A stretch of 64,000 nucleotides of DNA from Alteromonas pelagimontana (GTDB taxonomy: Bacteria > Pseudomonadota > Gammaproteobacteria > Enterobacterales > Alteromonadaceae): assembly GCF_002499975.2 (NCBI RefSeq), contig NZ_CP052766.1, positions 3,906,001 to 3,970,000 on the forward strand, written 5' to 3'. The notes under the pieces were generated by a model, which worked only from the letters and a program-made list of their open reading frames with translations, made no database searches and had not been told where the DNA came from. The position numbers were made by a program, and so were the translations under genes. Positions 1-9,531 of the stretch are shown here, piece after piece; the first letter of the stretch is position 1; every line of letters begins with the position of its first letter.

Positions 1-1101
1 TGGGGCGGTGAGCACCAGTTCGTCAATGTATCGGCAAAAACCGGTATGGGCGTGGACAGCCTGCTTGAAGCCATTAATTTGCAAGCTGAATTGTTGGATC
101 TGCAAGCCATCACTTCTGGCCCTGGCCGCGGAATCGTTATCGAATCTCGTCTTGATAAAGGTCGTGGTCCGGTTGCGTCAGTGCTTATCCAGAATGGTAC
201 GCTGCGAGCGGGTGACATCTTTTTATGCGGCGAAGAATATGGCCGTGTTCGCGCAATGCGTGACGAAAATGGTCAAACGCTGGACCAGGCTGGACCTTCC
301 ACCCCAGTAGAAGTGCTGGGCTTATCTGGCGTGCCTGTTGCCGGTGAAGACGCCGTAGTGGTTAAAGATGAACGCAAAGCGCGGGAAGTTGCAGCTAAAC
401 GTCATCAGAAGAAACGTGAACTGAAACTGGCTCGCCAGCAAAAGGCGAAATTGGAAAATATGTTCGCCAATATGGAAGCTGGTGATGTTAGTGAGTTGAA
501 CATCGTACTAAAAGCGGACGTACAAGGTTCTGTAGAAGCTATCGCCGAATCGTTGATGAAGCTGTCTACTGATGAAGTGAAAGTTAACATTGTCGGCAGC
601 GGTGTAGGTGGAATTACCGAAACTGATGCAACATTGGCAGCGGCTTCTGGCGCTATTGTCGTGGGCTTTAACGTACGTGCTGACGCCACTGCCCGTCGGG
701 TTCTGGAAACCGAAGAAGTCGATTTACGTTATTACAGCGTTATCTATGACCTGATTGATGAAGTGAAGGCAGCGATGAGCGGTATGTTGTCACCAGAGTT
801 CAGACAAGAAATTGTCGGCCTTGCTCAGGTGCGTGACGTATTTAAATCGCCTAAACTCGGAGCCATTGCAGGCTGTATGGTAACCGAAGGTACGGTTAAA
901 CGTAGCAGTCCAATTCGTGTTCTGCGTGAAAACGTGGTGATATACGAAGGTGAGCTGGAATCTTTACGTCGCTTCAAAGACGACGTTCAGGAAGTGCGTA
1001 ACGGTATGGAATGTGGTATCGGCGTGAAAAACTACAATGACGTTAAAGTCGGTGACCAAATTGAGGTCTTCGAAGTTATTGAGGTTGCACGTCAGATCTA
1101 G
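1..1101 (+). CDS. infB: Translation initiation factor IF-2, C-terminal part
   Basis: Partial gene; the frame is open from base 1 and the start lies upstream of the window. IF-2 is the GTPase that brings initiator fMet-tRNA to the ribosome and promotes subunit joining. The visible 366 residues begin at the end of the G domain (VSAKTGMG is the G5 SAK loop), continue through the beta-barrel domain II ([19 protein letters not shown]) and domain III ([12 protein letters not shown]), and end in the C-terminal fMet-tRNA binding barrel ([27 protein letters not shown]). It heads a standard infB-rbfA-truB-rpsO gene order. A strong hairpin separates it from rbfA, so part of the transcription may stop there. 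Confidence 0.97.
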   Translation, partial: WGGEHQFVNVSAKTGMGVDSLLEAINLQAELLDLQAITSGPGRGIVIESRLDKGRGPVASVLIQNGTLRAGDIFLCGEEYGRVRAMRDENGQTLDQAGPSTPVEVLGLSGVPVAGEDAVVVKDERKAREVAAKRHQKKRELKLARQQKAKLENMFANMEAGDVSELNIVLKADVQGSVEAIAESLMKLSTDEVKVNIVGSGVGGITETDATLAAASGAIVVGFNVRADATARRVLETEEVDLRYYSVIYDLIDEVKAAMSGMLSPEFRQEIVGLAQVRDVFKSPKLGAIAGCMVTEGTVKRSSPIRVLRENVVIYEGELESLRRFKDDVQEVRNGMECGIGVKNYNDVKVGDQIEVFEVIEVARQI

Positions 1102-1131
1102 TTGCCAGCCAACGTAGTATAGTATGTAAAG

Positions 1132-1155
1132 CGGGGGTCGAAAGCCCCCGTTTTT
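1132..1155 (+). terminator. Rho-independent terminator or attenuator after infB
   Basis: Six-base-pair GC stem CGGGGG/CCCCCG with a 7-nt loop, followed directly by five T. It lies between infB and rbfA, which are usually co-transcribed, so it may act as a partial terminator. Confidence 0.75.
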
Positions 1156-1202
1156 GTCTGTATTAGGAAATCTTTGGCAGACATAAAATCAGGAGAGTGA
1201 AT

Positions 1203-1601
1203 ATGGCACGGGAATTTTCTCGAACCGACAGGGTAGCTCAGCAAATTCACAAAGAAGTTGCGAGTATTTTGCAAAACGAATACAAGCATCGCGTAGGACA
1301 ATTGCCTCTTATTACGGTGTCTGATGTTGAGGTATCGCGAGACTTAGCGCACGCAAAAATTTTTGTCACTATTTATGAGAACGATGAAGCAGAAGGCAAA
1401 GCGCAAGTAAAACAACTGGTGGAATATAAAGGTTTTATCCGGAGTATTTTAGCTAAACGCGTTCGTATGCGAAGTGTGCCGGATTTACATTTTTTCCAAG
1501 ATACTTCTATCACTGAAGGTATGCGGATCTCTAATCTTGTTTCCGAGACAGTGGCTCAGGATAAAGCCAGAAGTCAGGACAGAGACGAAGAGCAGGAGTA
1601 G
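1203..1601 (+). CDS. rbfA: Ribosome-binding factor A
   Basis: RbfA is a small KH-type RNA-binding protein needed for late maturation of the 30S subunit (16S rRNA 5' end) and for growth in the cold. The protein is 132 residues, normal for the family, and starts with the typical MAREFSRTDRVAQQIHKE. A GTG six bases upstream is in frame, but the ATG at 1203 has AGGAG at 1191-1195 with good spacing and matches the family N-terminus. The stop codon directly abuts the truB ATG, so the two are translated from one message. Confidence 0.97.
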   Translation: MAREFSRTDRVAQQIHKEVASILQNEYKHRVGQLPLITVSDVEVSRDLAHAKIFVTIYENDEAEGKAQVKQLVEYKGFIRSILAKRVRMRSVPDLHFFQDTSITEGMRISNLVSETVAQDKARSQDRDEEQE

Positions 1602-2579
1602 ATGGCTAGACGACGTAAGGGCCGTGACATAAACGGCATCGTGTTACTTGATAAACCCCGTGGTGGTTCCTCCAACCAGATTCTGCAAAAAGTCCGTTGG
1701 TTGTTTAATGCTTCTAAAGCTGGCCATACCGGGGCGCTGGATCCTCTGGCCAGCGGCATGTTGCCGATTTGTCTTGGCGAAGCCACAAAATTTTCTCAGT
1801 TCCTGCTGGAAGCCGAGAAAACTTATGAAGTTACAGCGCATCTTGGCATCCGTACTACCACATCAGATGCCGATGGTGATGTGGTCGAACAACGCGAAGT
1901 TAATGTGGATGAAGCCGCGGTAAGAGAAGTCTGTGAAAGTTTTAAAGGGCCGGGTAAACAAATTCCCTCCATGTTTTCCGCCTTAAAATACCAAGGTAAA
2001 CCGCTGTATTATTACGCTCGCCTGGGTCAGACGGTGGAACGAGAGCCTCGGGATATTATTATCTATGAGTTAGAGATTCTACAAATTGCTCTGCCTGATG
2101 TTTATATGCGGGTTAAATGTAGTAAAGGTACTTATATACGTTCCTTAGTTGACGATATTGGGCAGAAGTTGGGCTGTGGTGCCTATGTTACCCGTTTACA
2201 TCGCACCGAGGTCGCGGACTATCCTACAGATAAAATGATTTCTCTGGCAGCACTGGAAGCAATGAATTCTTCTTTGGCGGACGGGCAATTTGATGAGTTG
2301 GATAAGCTGCTGTTGCCTATGGATTCAGCTGTGTTACGGCTACCGGCAATTTATTTAGACGACAGTGAACAACATCGTTTTGAGCACGGCCAAAGCGTGA
2401 GTGGAAAGACCGCTCAGGCATTGCAAGAAGGCCAAAGTTATCGTGTATACGCTGAAAAGCCTGAGCAAGCTCTGTTTTTAGGCGTAGGTGATGGAATAAC
2501 CTTGCCCAAGGATCAGACGCGTTGTAAAGATCCAGATAAAGTATTTGTTTCGCCACGGCGACGCGTCGTTTACGAATAG
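1602..2579 (+). CDS. truB: tRNA pseudouridine-55 synthase
   Basis: TruB isomerises U55 to pseudouridine in the T-loop of elongator tRNAs and also acts as a tRNA chaperone. The 325-residue protein has the catalytic-Asp motif [15 protein letters not shown] (Asp47), the [10 protein letters not shown] strand, the SKGTYIRSL motif and a C-terminal PUA-like domain after about residue 250. The ATG follows the rbfA stop with no gap. It belongs to the conserved infB-rbfA-truB-rpsO group. Confidence 0.97.
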   Translation: MARRRKGRDINGIVLLDKPRGGSSNQILQKVRWLFNASKAGHTGALDPLASGMLPICLGEATKFSQFLLEAEKTYEVTAHLGIRTTTSDADGDVVEQREVNVDEAAVREVCESFKGPGKQIPSMFSALKYQGKPLYYYARLGQTVEREPRDIIIYELEILQIALPDVYMRVKCSKGTYIRSLVDDIGQKLGCGAYVTRLHRTEVADYPTDKMISLAALEAMNSSLADGQFDELDKLLLPMDSAVLRLPAIYLDDSEQHRFEHGQSVSGKTAQALQEGQSYRVYAEKPEQALFLGVGDGITLPKDQTRCKDPDKVFVSPRRRVVYE

Positions 2580-2606
2580 GAAATTACGATCCTCACCAGA
2601 GAATAC

Positions 2607-2634
2607 TTGCTATCAGAGTACGCATCGCTATAAT
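2607..2634 (+). promoter_or_regulatory. Sigma-70 promoter of rpsO
   Basis: TTGCTA at 2607-2612 and a perfect TATAAT at 2629-2634, separated by 16 bp, placed 62 bp upstream of the rpsO start. rpsO therefore probably has its own promoter in addition to read-through from truB. Confidence 0.7.
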
Positions 2635-2696
2635 ACGCGCTCTTATAATCTGGCTGAATTAGTGATTGGCCAGATTTCACTCACTAGGAGATACAT

Positions 2697-2966
2697 ATGT
2701 CACTAACTAAAGAAGAAACTGCAAATCTTATTGCCGAATATGGCGTAAAGGAAGGCGATACCGGCTCACCTGAAGTTCAAGTTGCATTGTTAACTCATAA
2801 CATCAACAAACTTCAAGGCCACTTTGCTGACCATAAGAAAGATCACCACTCACGTCGTGGTTTGTTACGTATGGTTAGCCAGCGCCGTAAGCTTCTTGAT
2901 TATTTGAAAGGTAAAAACGCAGAGCGTTACCTTGATCTGATTAAGCGTTTAGGCCTGCGTCGATAA
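2697..2966 (+). CDS. rpsO: 30S ribosomal protein S15
   Basis: S15 is a primary binding protein of the central domain of 16S rRNA and forms an intersubunit bridge. The protein is 89 residues, the usual length, with the family signature [48 protein letters not shown] and the ending IKRLGLRR. A good ribosome binding site (TAGGAGATA) precedes the ATG. It is followed by a strong terminator and then by a repeat element. The polynucleotide phosphorylase gene pnp, which normally follows rpsO in gammaproteobacteria, is not here. Confidence 0.98.
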   Translation: MSLTKEETANLIAEYGVKEGDTGSPEVQVALLTHNINKLQGHFADHKKDHHSRRGLLRMVSQRRKLLDYLKGKNAERYLDLIKRLGLRR

Positions 2967-2982
2967 GCACAGGTTTCTAAGA

Positions 2983-3007
2983 AAAGCGCCTTTATGGCGC
3001 TTTTTTT
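2983..3007 (+). terminator. Terminator of rpsO
   Basis: Stem AAAGCGCC / GGCGCTTT with a 5-nt loop; the second arm merges into seven T (3001-3007). Confidence 0.85.
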
Positions 3008-3033
3008 CTATCTGTTGTCTAGTATGGAGTATT

Positions 3034-3222
3034 ATACTAATCCGCTTTAATGGGTTCTTCTATTTCCCTTTGGTCGCGGTCAGCGGCCAGCAAGGCGCGG
3101 CTTTTTAGCTTTGGAGCTGAGCCAATTGCATTCGATTTAGCCCACTAAACCTTCACGAAATTCGCTTGTCGAAAGGTGGAAATTCTCGTGCTGAGTGAGG
3201 ACACATCAAGGCGGAGTAGTAT
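3034..3222. repeat. Palindromic intergenic repeat, type A, copy 1
   Basis: About 189 bp with near-perfect terminal inverted repeats: ATACTAATCCGC at the left end and the complement of ATACTACTCCGC at the right end. The inside (CGGCCAGCAAGGCGCGGCTTT, the stretch around CCACTAAACCTTCACGAAATT, and CTGAGTGAG near the right end) recurs at 8399-8551. No coding potential is seen. It fills most of the 407-bp gap between rpsO and the next gene. It resembles a miniature inverted-repeat element without a transposase. Confidence 0.7.
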
Positions 3223-3325
3223 TGCGCTGATGTTCATCTGATTTCATTTTGAAGAGCGGTATAAGCGTATCCAGCCGAATTCGCTCGCTTGTTCAGCAAA
3301 TGGAAGAAGGGTGAGATAGGGGTTA

Positions 3326-3358
3326 AATAAATAAGCGCCAGGAAGGCGCTTATTTATT
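3326..3358 (-). terminator. Hairpin downstream of the coiled-coil gene
   Basis: Perfect 14-bp stem (arms 3326-3339 and 3345-3358) with a 5-nt loop, 15 bp beyond the stop of the minus-strand gene at 3374. The A/T-rich lower stem gives a weak T-rich end on the minus strand. Confidence 0.55.
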
Positions 3359-3373
3359 AGGAAAAGAGATAAT

Positions 3374-4156
3374 TTAGCCTTGCGGCGAAGGTTGACTCAC
3401 TACTTTCGTGGCTACTTCTCTTATTTCGTTTTCCATACTGCTGATGCGGCCGGCCAAAGAATTGTTTCGTTGTTCAAGCACCGCAAGTTTATCGGCAAGG
3501 TTTTTTATCCCTTGCGCCTGCGCTTGTTTATCACCTGCCGCTTGTTCCATCTGGACATTTAAAGATAAAATTTCATCTGCAAGAGAAGCAAGCTGATTCT
3601 TTACTGACGCTATTTGATTCTTCTGTGCAGCAACATCATCGGTCACTGTATTAAGTGATGTAGAAAGGGAGTTTTGAACTGAATTTAGCTTGTCGCCCAA
3701 TTCAGTGATTTCTTTTTGGTTTCGGCGCCAAGCTGAAGCCCACAGCTTATCCATTTGCTCCCAAAGATTATTGGTACGCTCCGTGACCTCACTTACCTTC
3801 ACCTGAAGCGCGACTGTAGATTCACCCATTTCTTCACCGGTAGCAGAAAGCCTTTTCTCAAGCTGTGCAATTCTTGTTTCTGCCTGAGCTGCACTTTCCT
3901 GCTGTTGTTGAAGCAAGGTATACAAGTAGTAGCAACCGCCGCACCCTAATAACGCCACAAGTGCTACCAATGCTATCCATAAACCATTACCGCTTTTACT
4001 GGTTGCGGAATTACCAGCGTCCGCGTTCTCCGTTTGCTTGTTCGACTGAGACGAAATAGTATGCGCAGCAGTATGTTTCTTTTTTTGGTACTCACGACGA
4101 TCTTCTTCATCCAATCTAATGGTAGGAAAATCCTCGTTTCTTGAATCGTTTGCCAT
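3374..4156 (-). CDS. Single-pass membrane protein with long coiled coil
   Basis: Function not recognised. The 260-residue protein has a polar N-terminal tail of about 57 residues (rich in D, E, K, N and S), one transmembrane helix (about 58-80, GLWIALVALVALLGCGGCYYLY), then a long periplasmic alpha-helical region with heptad-like leucine, alanine and glutamine spacing to the C-terminus. The TM segment contains two cysteines (CGGC). The topology, cytoplasmic tail followed by periplasmic coiled coil, resembles envelope scaffold proteins, but no enzymatic motif is visible. It stands alone between two intergenic regions. Confidence 0.7.
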   Translation of the reverse strand: MANDSRNEDFPTIRLDEEDRREYQKKKHTAAHTISSQSNKQTENADAGNSATSKSGNGLWIALVALVALLGCGGCYYLYTLLQQQQESAAQAETRIAQLEKRLSATGEEMGESTVALQVKVSEVTERTNNLWEQMDKLWASAWRRNQKEITELGDKLNSVQNSLSTSLNTVTDDVAAQKNQIASVKNQLASLADEILSLNVQMEQAAGDKQAQAQGIKNLADKLAVLEQRNNSLAGRISSMENEIREVATKVVSQPSPQG

Positions 4157-4469
4157 ATTCTCTCTTTACTCGTTGTTCCATAGGAAAATAAGCGTGAAAG
4201 CGGATGTTAGCGCTATTTTCTCCTCAATACCAACTCTTTACTTAAATGCCTTTGCAGAATACAACAAGGCATAGTTATCTAAAACCAACATGTTGCCCTT
4301 TCATCTTGCTTAACGGCTGTCAAAACGCTACGGGCTTATTTCTTGCCCCAGCAATGCAACCTAAACCGCTCTGTAGTTACCACACACGCCTTAACGTTAC
4401 TGGCAGAAACAGAAGTCTTTACCATAACAAAGAATTCTGTTCTGCCAGTAAGAGCTAACGGCATGTTAA
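4157..4469. other. Intergenic region with an inverted repeat
   Basis: 313 bp without a convincing gene. The only structure seen is a 12-bp inverted repeat, TTACTGGCAGAA at 4397-4408 and its complement at 4440-4451, 31 nt apart. It lies just past the stop of the GNAT-nitrilase gene, so it may form a 3' hairpin on that message. The part near 4157 should hold the promoter of the coiled-coil gene. Confidence 0.4.
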
Positions 4470-6020
4470 TTAATTGCCCATCCATTCAACCCGATACAGA
4501 TCTCTGCGACGATCAAGATAATTTCTCACCGACCCCTCATTTTGCAATTTGGTCAGTTTATCCAAATCCAGGTCCACAATCAGCGTCATTTCAGTATTTG
4601 GCGTGGTTTCCGAGACAATCGCATCGTGGGGAAATGAAAAGTCGGAAGGGGAGAATACGGCGGTCTGGCCGTATTGGATATCCACATTATCTACTTTAGG
4701 CAGATTGCCCACGCTGCCAGCAATGACCACGTAGCATTCGTTCTCGATAGCGCGAGCCTGCGCGCAACGGCGAACCCGCAGATAGCCATTTTTAGTATCG
4801 GTCCAAAATGGCACAAATAAAATCTGCATTTCCTGCTCTGACATCAGTCGTGCGAGTTCTGGAAATTCAACGTCGTAGCAGATAAGAACCCCGATTTTAC
4901 CAAAATCGGTATTAAATACCTTCAGGCTATTACCGCCTTGCATGATCCAGTCTTTCTTTTCGTGCGGAGTGGGGTGTAGCTTATACTGACTTTCAATGGT
5001 GCCATCGCGTTTACAAATATAACTGACGTTGTAAAGCTCGTCTTCTTCTACAACCGGCATCGAGCCCGCGATGATCGTAATGTTGTACGACACCGCTAGG
5101 TGCGACATCGCAGAAAGAATTTCATCGGTGTAAGTTGCAAGGTGCCAGATAGCGTCAATAGAAGATTCCGACGGGCTAAGGCCCATCAGTGGCGCATTGA
5201 AAAACTCAGGGAACAATGCCACATCACATTTATAGTCAGACAACGCATCGACAAAATATTCGACCTGCTGCAGGAGTTCTTCCACACTGTCAAAATAACG
5301 CATTTGCCATTGAATACAGCCAATCCGAGCATTAGATTTTTTACCGCCAAACAACCTTGGATTATCCGGCTCGTAATAGATGTTATGCCATTGCAGTAAC
5401 GTCGCATAGCCTTTTGACGCCTCATCTTCCGGCAAATAAGCCTGAAGAACCTGTTTGACTTCAAAGCCATTGGACAACTGAAACGTCAAAATCGGATCGT
5501 ATATATCTTTTGATTTAACCTGTTCAATATATTCGTACGGCGATAGCTCTTCAGAATATTTAGAGTAATTAGGAATTCTGCCGCCAGCCATAATGGATGT
5601 CAGATTTAAGTTTCGGCACAACTCTTTGCGTGCTTCGTACAGACGTCTACCTAACCGCAAGCCGCGATAGTCGGGCGAGACAATAACTTCTACCCCGTAC
5701 AGCACATCACCGTTTGGATCGTGAGTGGTTAAGTAGGCATCGCCGGTTATTTCATCATAACTGTGTTTATCGCCAAACTGCTCGTAATCCACGATGACAG
5801 AAATTGCAAACGCTACGACTTTGCCTTTGTCTTCAATGCAAATCTGGCCGTCTGGAAACGTTGTTACCTGGGCTTTAAAATTTTTATAGGGCCATGCGCC
5901 GCCAACGCGAGCATAAACCGCATTCATTAACTCTTTTACATCATCGTAATCTTCAAGTTTTAAATGTCTCAGCTCCAGGTGATGTTCTGTGTCTTCCACT
6001 ACAGTCTGATCTTGACTCAT
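4470..6020 (-). CDS. GNAT acetyltransferase-nitrilase fusion protein
   Basis: Two enzymes in one 516-residue chain. Residues about 10-200 are a GNAT N-acetyltransferase domain (LRHLKLEDYDDVKELM; acetyl-CoA loop SPDYRGLRLGRRLYEARK). Residues about 225-500 are a carbon-nitrogen hydrolase (nitrilase/omega-amidase) domain with the catalytic Glu in ALFPEFFNAP, a candidate Lys in HPTPHEKKDW and the nucleophilic Cys in GVLICYDVEFPEL. Fusions of this layout are widespread in bacteria, but their substrates are largely unknown. The frame extends 21 codons upstream, but the ATG at 6020 has a GAGG element and begins the recognisable domain. It is a stand-alone gene. Confidence 0.88.
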   Translation of the reverse strand: MSQDQTVVEDTEHHLELRHLKLEDYDDVKELMNAVYARVGGAWPYKNFKAQVTTFPDGQICIEDKGKVVAFAISVIVDYEQFGDKHSYDEITGDAYLTTHDPNGDVLYGVEVIVSPDYRGLRLGRRLYEARKELCRNLNLTSIMAGGRIPNYSKYSEELSPYEYIEQVKSKDIYDPILTFQLSNGFEVKQVLQAYLPEDEASKGYATLLQWHNIYYEPDNPRLFGGKKSNARIGCIQWQMRYFDSVEELLQQVEYFVDALSDYKCDVALFPEFFNAPLMGLSPSESSIDAIWHLATYTDEILSAMSHLAVSYNITIIAGSMPVVEEDELYNVSYICKRDGTIESQYKLHPTPHEKKDWIMQGGNSLKVFNTDFGKIGVLICYDVEFPELARLMSEQEMQILFVPFWTDTKNGYLRVRRCAQARAIENECYVVIAGSVGNLPKVDNVDIQYGQTAVFSPSDFSFPHDAIVSETTPNTEMTLIVDLDLDKLTKLQNEGSVRNYLDRRRDLYRVEWMGN

Positions 6021-6311
6021 AGTTATACCGCCTCGTGTAAAAACAATTCTATTAGGTATTGTGATGCCAACTTCATTAATCAAGGTGTGGCGAGTTTACT
6101 TCTACTGTAAGTCAGTCTCTACGCTGCCCTTTATCTCTGTTTCAACAGCGTTACTGAATTATGCCACAAATATCCTGCTGGGTTAAAAATCCCCTGCAAT
6201 TAGAATGAATAGTTAATAAATTTCGTACTATCCCTGATGAAAAAGCCTTGTCAGCATTTATATTACGGCGTATAAGTCAGTTTCTTTATTAACCAGCGCA
6301 TATTAACGATA

Positions 6312-6986
6312 ATGACGGGTATTGTTCAGCAATTACTTTCACCCTGTGAGGGGGAGAATAACGTTATTCTTTTTGAAAAAATTGTAGAAGATTTATGCAC
6401 TAAAGGTTACAGCATTCAGCATCAGGCCTTACCCACCGGATTGTCCCAACAACTTTCCGATTGCCAACATCGCCTCAGTGATCATAACTTTACTGCAGCA
6501 GGCATCGGGCGCCAGCAGGAATACCAAAAAAATAGCTTCGTACGTACAGATGAGATCTGCTGGATTGACGGTACCAGCGAAGCAGGTCGTAGATGGTTGT
6601 TGTGGTGTGAAGAACTAAAAGCGTATCTCAATCGTCGGCTGTTCCTTGGTCTGTTTTCGTTCGAAAGTCACTTTGCGCACTACGCACCCGGGAGCTTTTA
6701 CAAACGCCATACGGATGCCTTCAAGGGCGAATCCAACCGGATGCTCTCGCTGGTAACCTATCTGAACGCCGATTGGCAATTGGAGGATGGGGGAGAATTG
6801 GTGCTTTATCGGGACGAAGCGGACAGAGAAGGCATTAATGTGTTACCTCGAATGGGCACCGTCGCTATTTTCTTAAGCGAAGATTTTCCTCACGAAGTAA
6901 AGCCAGCGAAGCGTGATCGTTATTCCGTTGCGGGCTGGTTTCGAATTAATACCACTCACGGCAATAAAGTTGATCCGCCTCGTTAG
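6312..6986 (+). CDS. 2OG-Fe(II) dioxygenase, prolyl-hydroxylase-like
   Basis: A 224-residue non-haem iron dioxygenase of the prolyl-4-hydroxylase type. The iron ligands are visible as H133 and D135 in FYKRHTDAF and H194 in DFPHEVKPA. R203 in RDRYSVAGWFR is the likely 2-oxoglutarate anchor. The core reads SNRMLSLVTYLN...GGELVLY...GTVAIFLSE, a double-stranded beta-helix. The substrate cannot be read from the sequence; relatives hydroxylate proline in proteins. It is monocistronic, with an A/T-rich upstream region and a divergent neighbour. Confidence 0.88.
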   Translation: MTGIVQQLLSPCEGENNVILFEKIVEDLCTKGYSIQHQALPTGLSQQLSDCQHRLSDHNFTAAGIGRQQEYQKNSFVRTDEICWIDGTSEAGRRWLLWCEELKAYLNRRLFLGLFSFESHFAHYAPGSFYKRHTDAFKGESNRMLSLVTYLNADWQLEDGGELVLYRDEADREGINVLPRMGTVAIFLSEDFPHEVKPAKRDRYSVAGWFRINTTHGNKVDPPR

Positions 6987-7366
6987 TTTGTTTGTTATCT
7001 ATTTAAGGCAAATACGCGCGTGAATTTTTATAAACCTGAAGGTAGCATAACCGGTTTCAGCACAACTTTATTCGGCCGCTTCTTTTATCCTGATAATACG
7101 TCTATTCTTTAGGAAGAGAGCGCGAATGCTTTTTGAACAAGCGAGGGTTTATTAGCCGCCCTGCTGGAGCTGGGGGGGCTACAGCAAAGCCCTTCGGGAT
7201 AATTTAACGGCGTTTCGGATAAGAAATTCCGCTTGATTCTCAAGGCTGCTGGCTTTTCGTTCATTCTCGCTCTTGCCCAGGTCTATTCTCTAAGAAAAGG
7301 TTGGAAAACAGATGTAATCTGGTTCCTTTGCTACACTCAAGTCACTTATTTTGCAGGATTGTCGTT
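6987..7366. other. Intergenic region, no gene seen
   Basis: 380 bp with no credible gene. It includes a G-rich stretch (CTGCTGGAGCTGGGGGGG near 7163-7180); the core CTGCTGGAGCTGGG also occurs on the minus strand near 21423-21436. The end should contain the promoter of the GGDEF gene. Confidence 0.4.
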
Positions 7367-8308
7367 ATGCCGCAAACGCGCCCTCGTGTGCTGATAGTAG
7401 ATGATGATACCACCACTATTCATATTATAGCCGCTGCATTATCATCAGATTACGAGGTGACGATTGCCACAACTGCGGGCGAGGGCTTTCGACTGGCAAC
7501 GACAGTTAAACCTCATATCATTCTGGTAGACGTTGTAATGCCGCAGGTGAGCGGTTTCGAGTTCTGCAAACAGCTAAAGCAGGATGAACGCACCCACAAG
7601 ATCCCGGTTATTTTTGTCAGCGCTGAAGACACTATACGTCAGCAAACTAAAGGGTTTGATATTGGAGGGGTAGATTACATCATTAAACCTGTTGAAGTTC
7701 CTATCTTAAAAGCGCGGGTAAAGACCCATACCCGCCTTTACAGGCAGACTCTGCAACTTGAATCTTTAGCGGCAACCGATCCATTAACAAATCTGGCGAA
7801 TCGACGAAAATTTGATGAAGCCATCGAACACGAGATAGAGCGGTGCCAGCGAAATGGTAATCCTCTTGCGCTTCTCATTGTCGATATCGATGATTTTAAA
7901 TCGTATAACGACTATTACGGCCACGCCAAAGGTGATGATTGTCTTGTTGCTGTTGCAAGGATCCTTAAAGCAGAAGCTAAAAGAAGTACTGATCTTGTCA
8001 GCCGGCTTGGTGGTGAGGAATTCGGAATAATCCTGGGAGAAACAGACGATTCGGGGGCGATGGCAATTGCAGAAGCAATTATTGCAGAATTCCGTCATCA
8101 GCAAATAGAGCATGTGAAAGCCAATCAAGCCGCTTATTTATCCGTGAGTATCGGTGTTACGTTTGTCGATTTTAGTCGAGGAGGCCGCCAGGGGGTAAGT
8201 ATTCGCACTTTGGTTGATACGGCAGACCACGCGCTGTATCGAGCAAAAGACGCGGGCCGAAACAGAATTGAATACGAATATTTAGAAGTGCCTGGTAAAC
8301 CACACTAG
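7367..8308 (+). CDS. Response regulator with diguanylate cyclase domain
   Basis: A 313-residue receiver-GGDEF protein (WspR/PleD-like layout) that should make cyclic di-GMP from two GTP when phosphorylated. The receiver domain (about 6-125) has the acidic pocket VDDD, phospho-acceptor D55 (LVDVVMP), the S/T site in FVSAED and K107 in YIIKPVE. The GGDEF domain (about 135-305) has the intact active motif GGEEF at 215-219. RSTD at 206-209, five residues before it, matches the inhibitory I-site RxxD, so product inhibition is expected. The frame is open from 7301, but the ATG at 7367 with GCAGGA upstream gives the normal receiver N-terminus. No histidine kinase is adjacent. Confidence 0.92.
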   Translation: MPQTRPRVLIVDDDTTTIHIIAAALSSDYEVTIATTAGEGFRLATTVKPHIILVDVVMPQVSGFEFCKQLKQDERTHKIPVIFVSAEDTIRQQTKGFDIGGVDYIIKPVEVPILKARVKTHTRLYRQTLQLESLAATDPLTNLANRRKFDEAIEHEIERCQRNGNPLALLIVDIDDFKSYNDYYGHAKGDDCLVAVARILKAEAKRSTDLVSRLGGEEFGIILGETDDSGAMAIAEAIIAEFRHQQIEHVKANQAAYLSVSIGVTFVDFSRGGRQGVSIRTLVDTADHALYRAKDAGRNRIEYEYLEVPGKPH

Positions 8309-8398
8309 GTTTCCACAGAAAAACCCGCTACCAACACACCTTAAATGCTTATGCTGAACCCGTTCCTGCCCCAATCTCTTGTCGTTGTGCTGCATCCC

Positions 8399-8551
8399 CC
8401 GTCGGGCGCGGCCAGCAAGGCGCGGCTTTTTCAGCTTTTCAGCTGCGCCAATTGCGTTCGATTTAACCCCACTAAACCTTCACGAAATTGGCTTGTTAAA
8501 AGTTGAAAAATTCTCGCGCTGAGTGAGCACTCGTCAAGGTGGATGAGTATA
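8399..8551. repeat. Palindromic intergenic repeat, type A, copy 2
   Basis: Matches 3070-3222 over its length: GCGGCCAGCAAGGCGCGGCTT, the ACTAAACCTTCACGAAATT stretch, CGCTGAGTGAGCAC, and the end GGTGGATGAGTATA. The left inverted-repeat end is not recognisable, so this copy looks truncated. Confidence 0.65.
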
Positions 8552-8883
8552 AACAGCATCGCTGAGATTTTCTTGGCGGTACTCAAAAGCGAAATAAATT
8601 TGAACTACCTTTAAAAATTTGTCATTCTTATAGTTCAATATATGTGCGGAAAGGAAGGGTTTTTGATTTGTTTTCTAGATTAGAGCATTCAACATTCCCA
8701 ATTATCTTTCTTAGCTGCCTCACGTTAGAATTTTTCCAAGTTGAACAGACGCTTTAAAAGATATTCAAACCAGTCTAGGTTGTTTATTTTTTTAAAACGA
8801 TGTTCTGAATAATTACGTAACGAAGGTGTCGTTCTTCTTTTCGGAGGATGCCACACCACCAACCCAACTAATGGAGATTAACC
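8552..8883 (+). promoter_or_regulatory. Upstream region of ahpC
   Basis: About 330 A/T-rich bases before ahpC, long enough for a regulated promoter. Peroxide-responsive OxyR control would be expected for this operon, but I could not place a convincing OxyR site by eye. The leader just before the gene carries TAATGGAGATTAACC as ribosome binding site. Confidence 0.35.
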
Positions 8884-9447
8884 ATGGCATTGATTAACAC
8901 TGCTATTAAACCTTTTAAAGCAAACGCATTTAAAAACGGCGAGTTCATCGAAGTAAGCAGCGAAGATATTAAAGGAAAGTGGGCTGTATTTGTATTTTAC
9001 CCAGCAGATTTTACTTTTGTATGCCCAACTGAACTTGGTGATATCGCAGACAAATATGAAGAGTTGCAAGCTCGTGGTGTTGAAGTGTTTTCTGTGTCTA
9101 CTGACACTCATTTCACTCATAAAGCATGGCACGATACTTCAGAAACTATCGGTAAAATCCAATTTGCCATGATTGGCGACCCAACAGGCGAAATTACTCG
9201 TAACTTCGACTGTATGCGTGAAACCATGGGCCTGGCGGACCGTGCGACTTTTGTAGTTGACCCTGATGGCGTTATCCAAGCTATGGAAATTACTGCTGAA
9301 GGTATTGGCCGTGACGCAGAAGACTTGGTGCGTAAAATCAAAGCTGCACAGTATGTAGCAGAGCATCCAGGGGAAGTTTGCCCAGCTAAATGGAAAGAAG
9401 GTGAAGCGACACTTTCTCCTTCATTAGATTTGGTAGGTAAAATCTAA
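8884..9447 (+). CDS. ahpC: Alkyl hydroperoxide reductase subunit C (peroxiredoxin)
   Basis: Typical 2-Cys peroxiredoxin that reduces H2O2, organic peroxides and peroxynitrite in the cytoplasm. It is 187 residues, identical in length to enterobacterial AhpC. The peroxidatic Cys47 lies in DFTFVCPTE and the resolving Cys166 in GEVCPAKW; the C-terminus [11 protein letters not shown] is the family ending. It is followed after 84 bp by its dedicated reductase ahpF, with a hairpin in between that probably sets the excess of AhpC over AhpF. Confidence 0.98.
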   Translation: MALINTAIKPFKANAFKNGEFIEVSSEDIKGKWAVFVFYPADFTFVCPTELGDIADKYEELQARGVEVFSVSTDTHFTHKAWHDTSETIGKIQFAMIGDPTGEITRNFDCMRETMGLADRATFVVDPDGVIQAMEITAEGIGRDAEDLVRKIKAAQYVAEHPGEVCPAKWKEGEATLSPSLDLVGKI

Positions 9448-9475
9448 GTATTTGCTTAGACCAACTATCTGAGCC

Positions 9476-9499
9476 GGTGTGGGCCTTACGGCCCACACC
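9476..9499 (+). terminator. Stem-loop between ahpC and ahpF
   Basis: Perfect 10-bp stem GGTGTGGGCC / GGCCCACACC with loop TTAC. There is no T-tract behind it (ACTCTTGC follows), so it is better read as an attenuating or 3'-end-protecting hairpin than a full terminator. Confidence 0.6.
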
Positions 9500-9531
9500 A
9501 CTCTTGCAACCCTATAAGAGGCAGATTAACC

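Noticed and set aside
8640..8883. OxyR binding site before ahpC
   Set aside because: No sequence fits the spaced ATAG/CTAT pattern well enough by eye.
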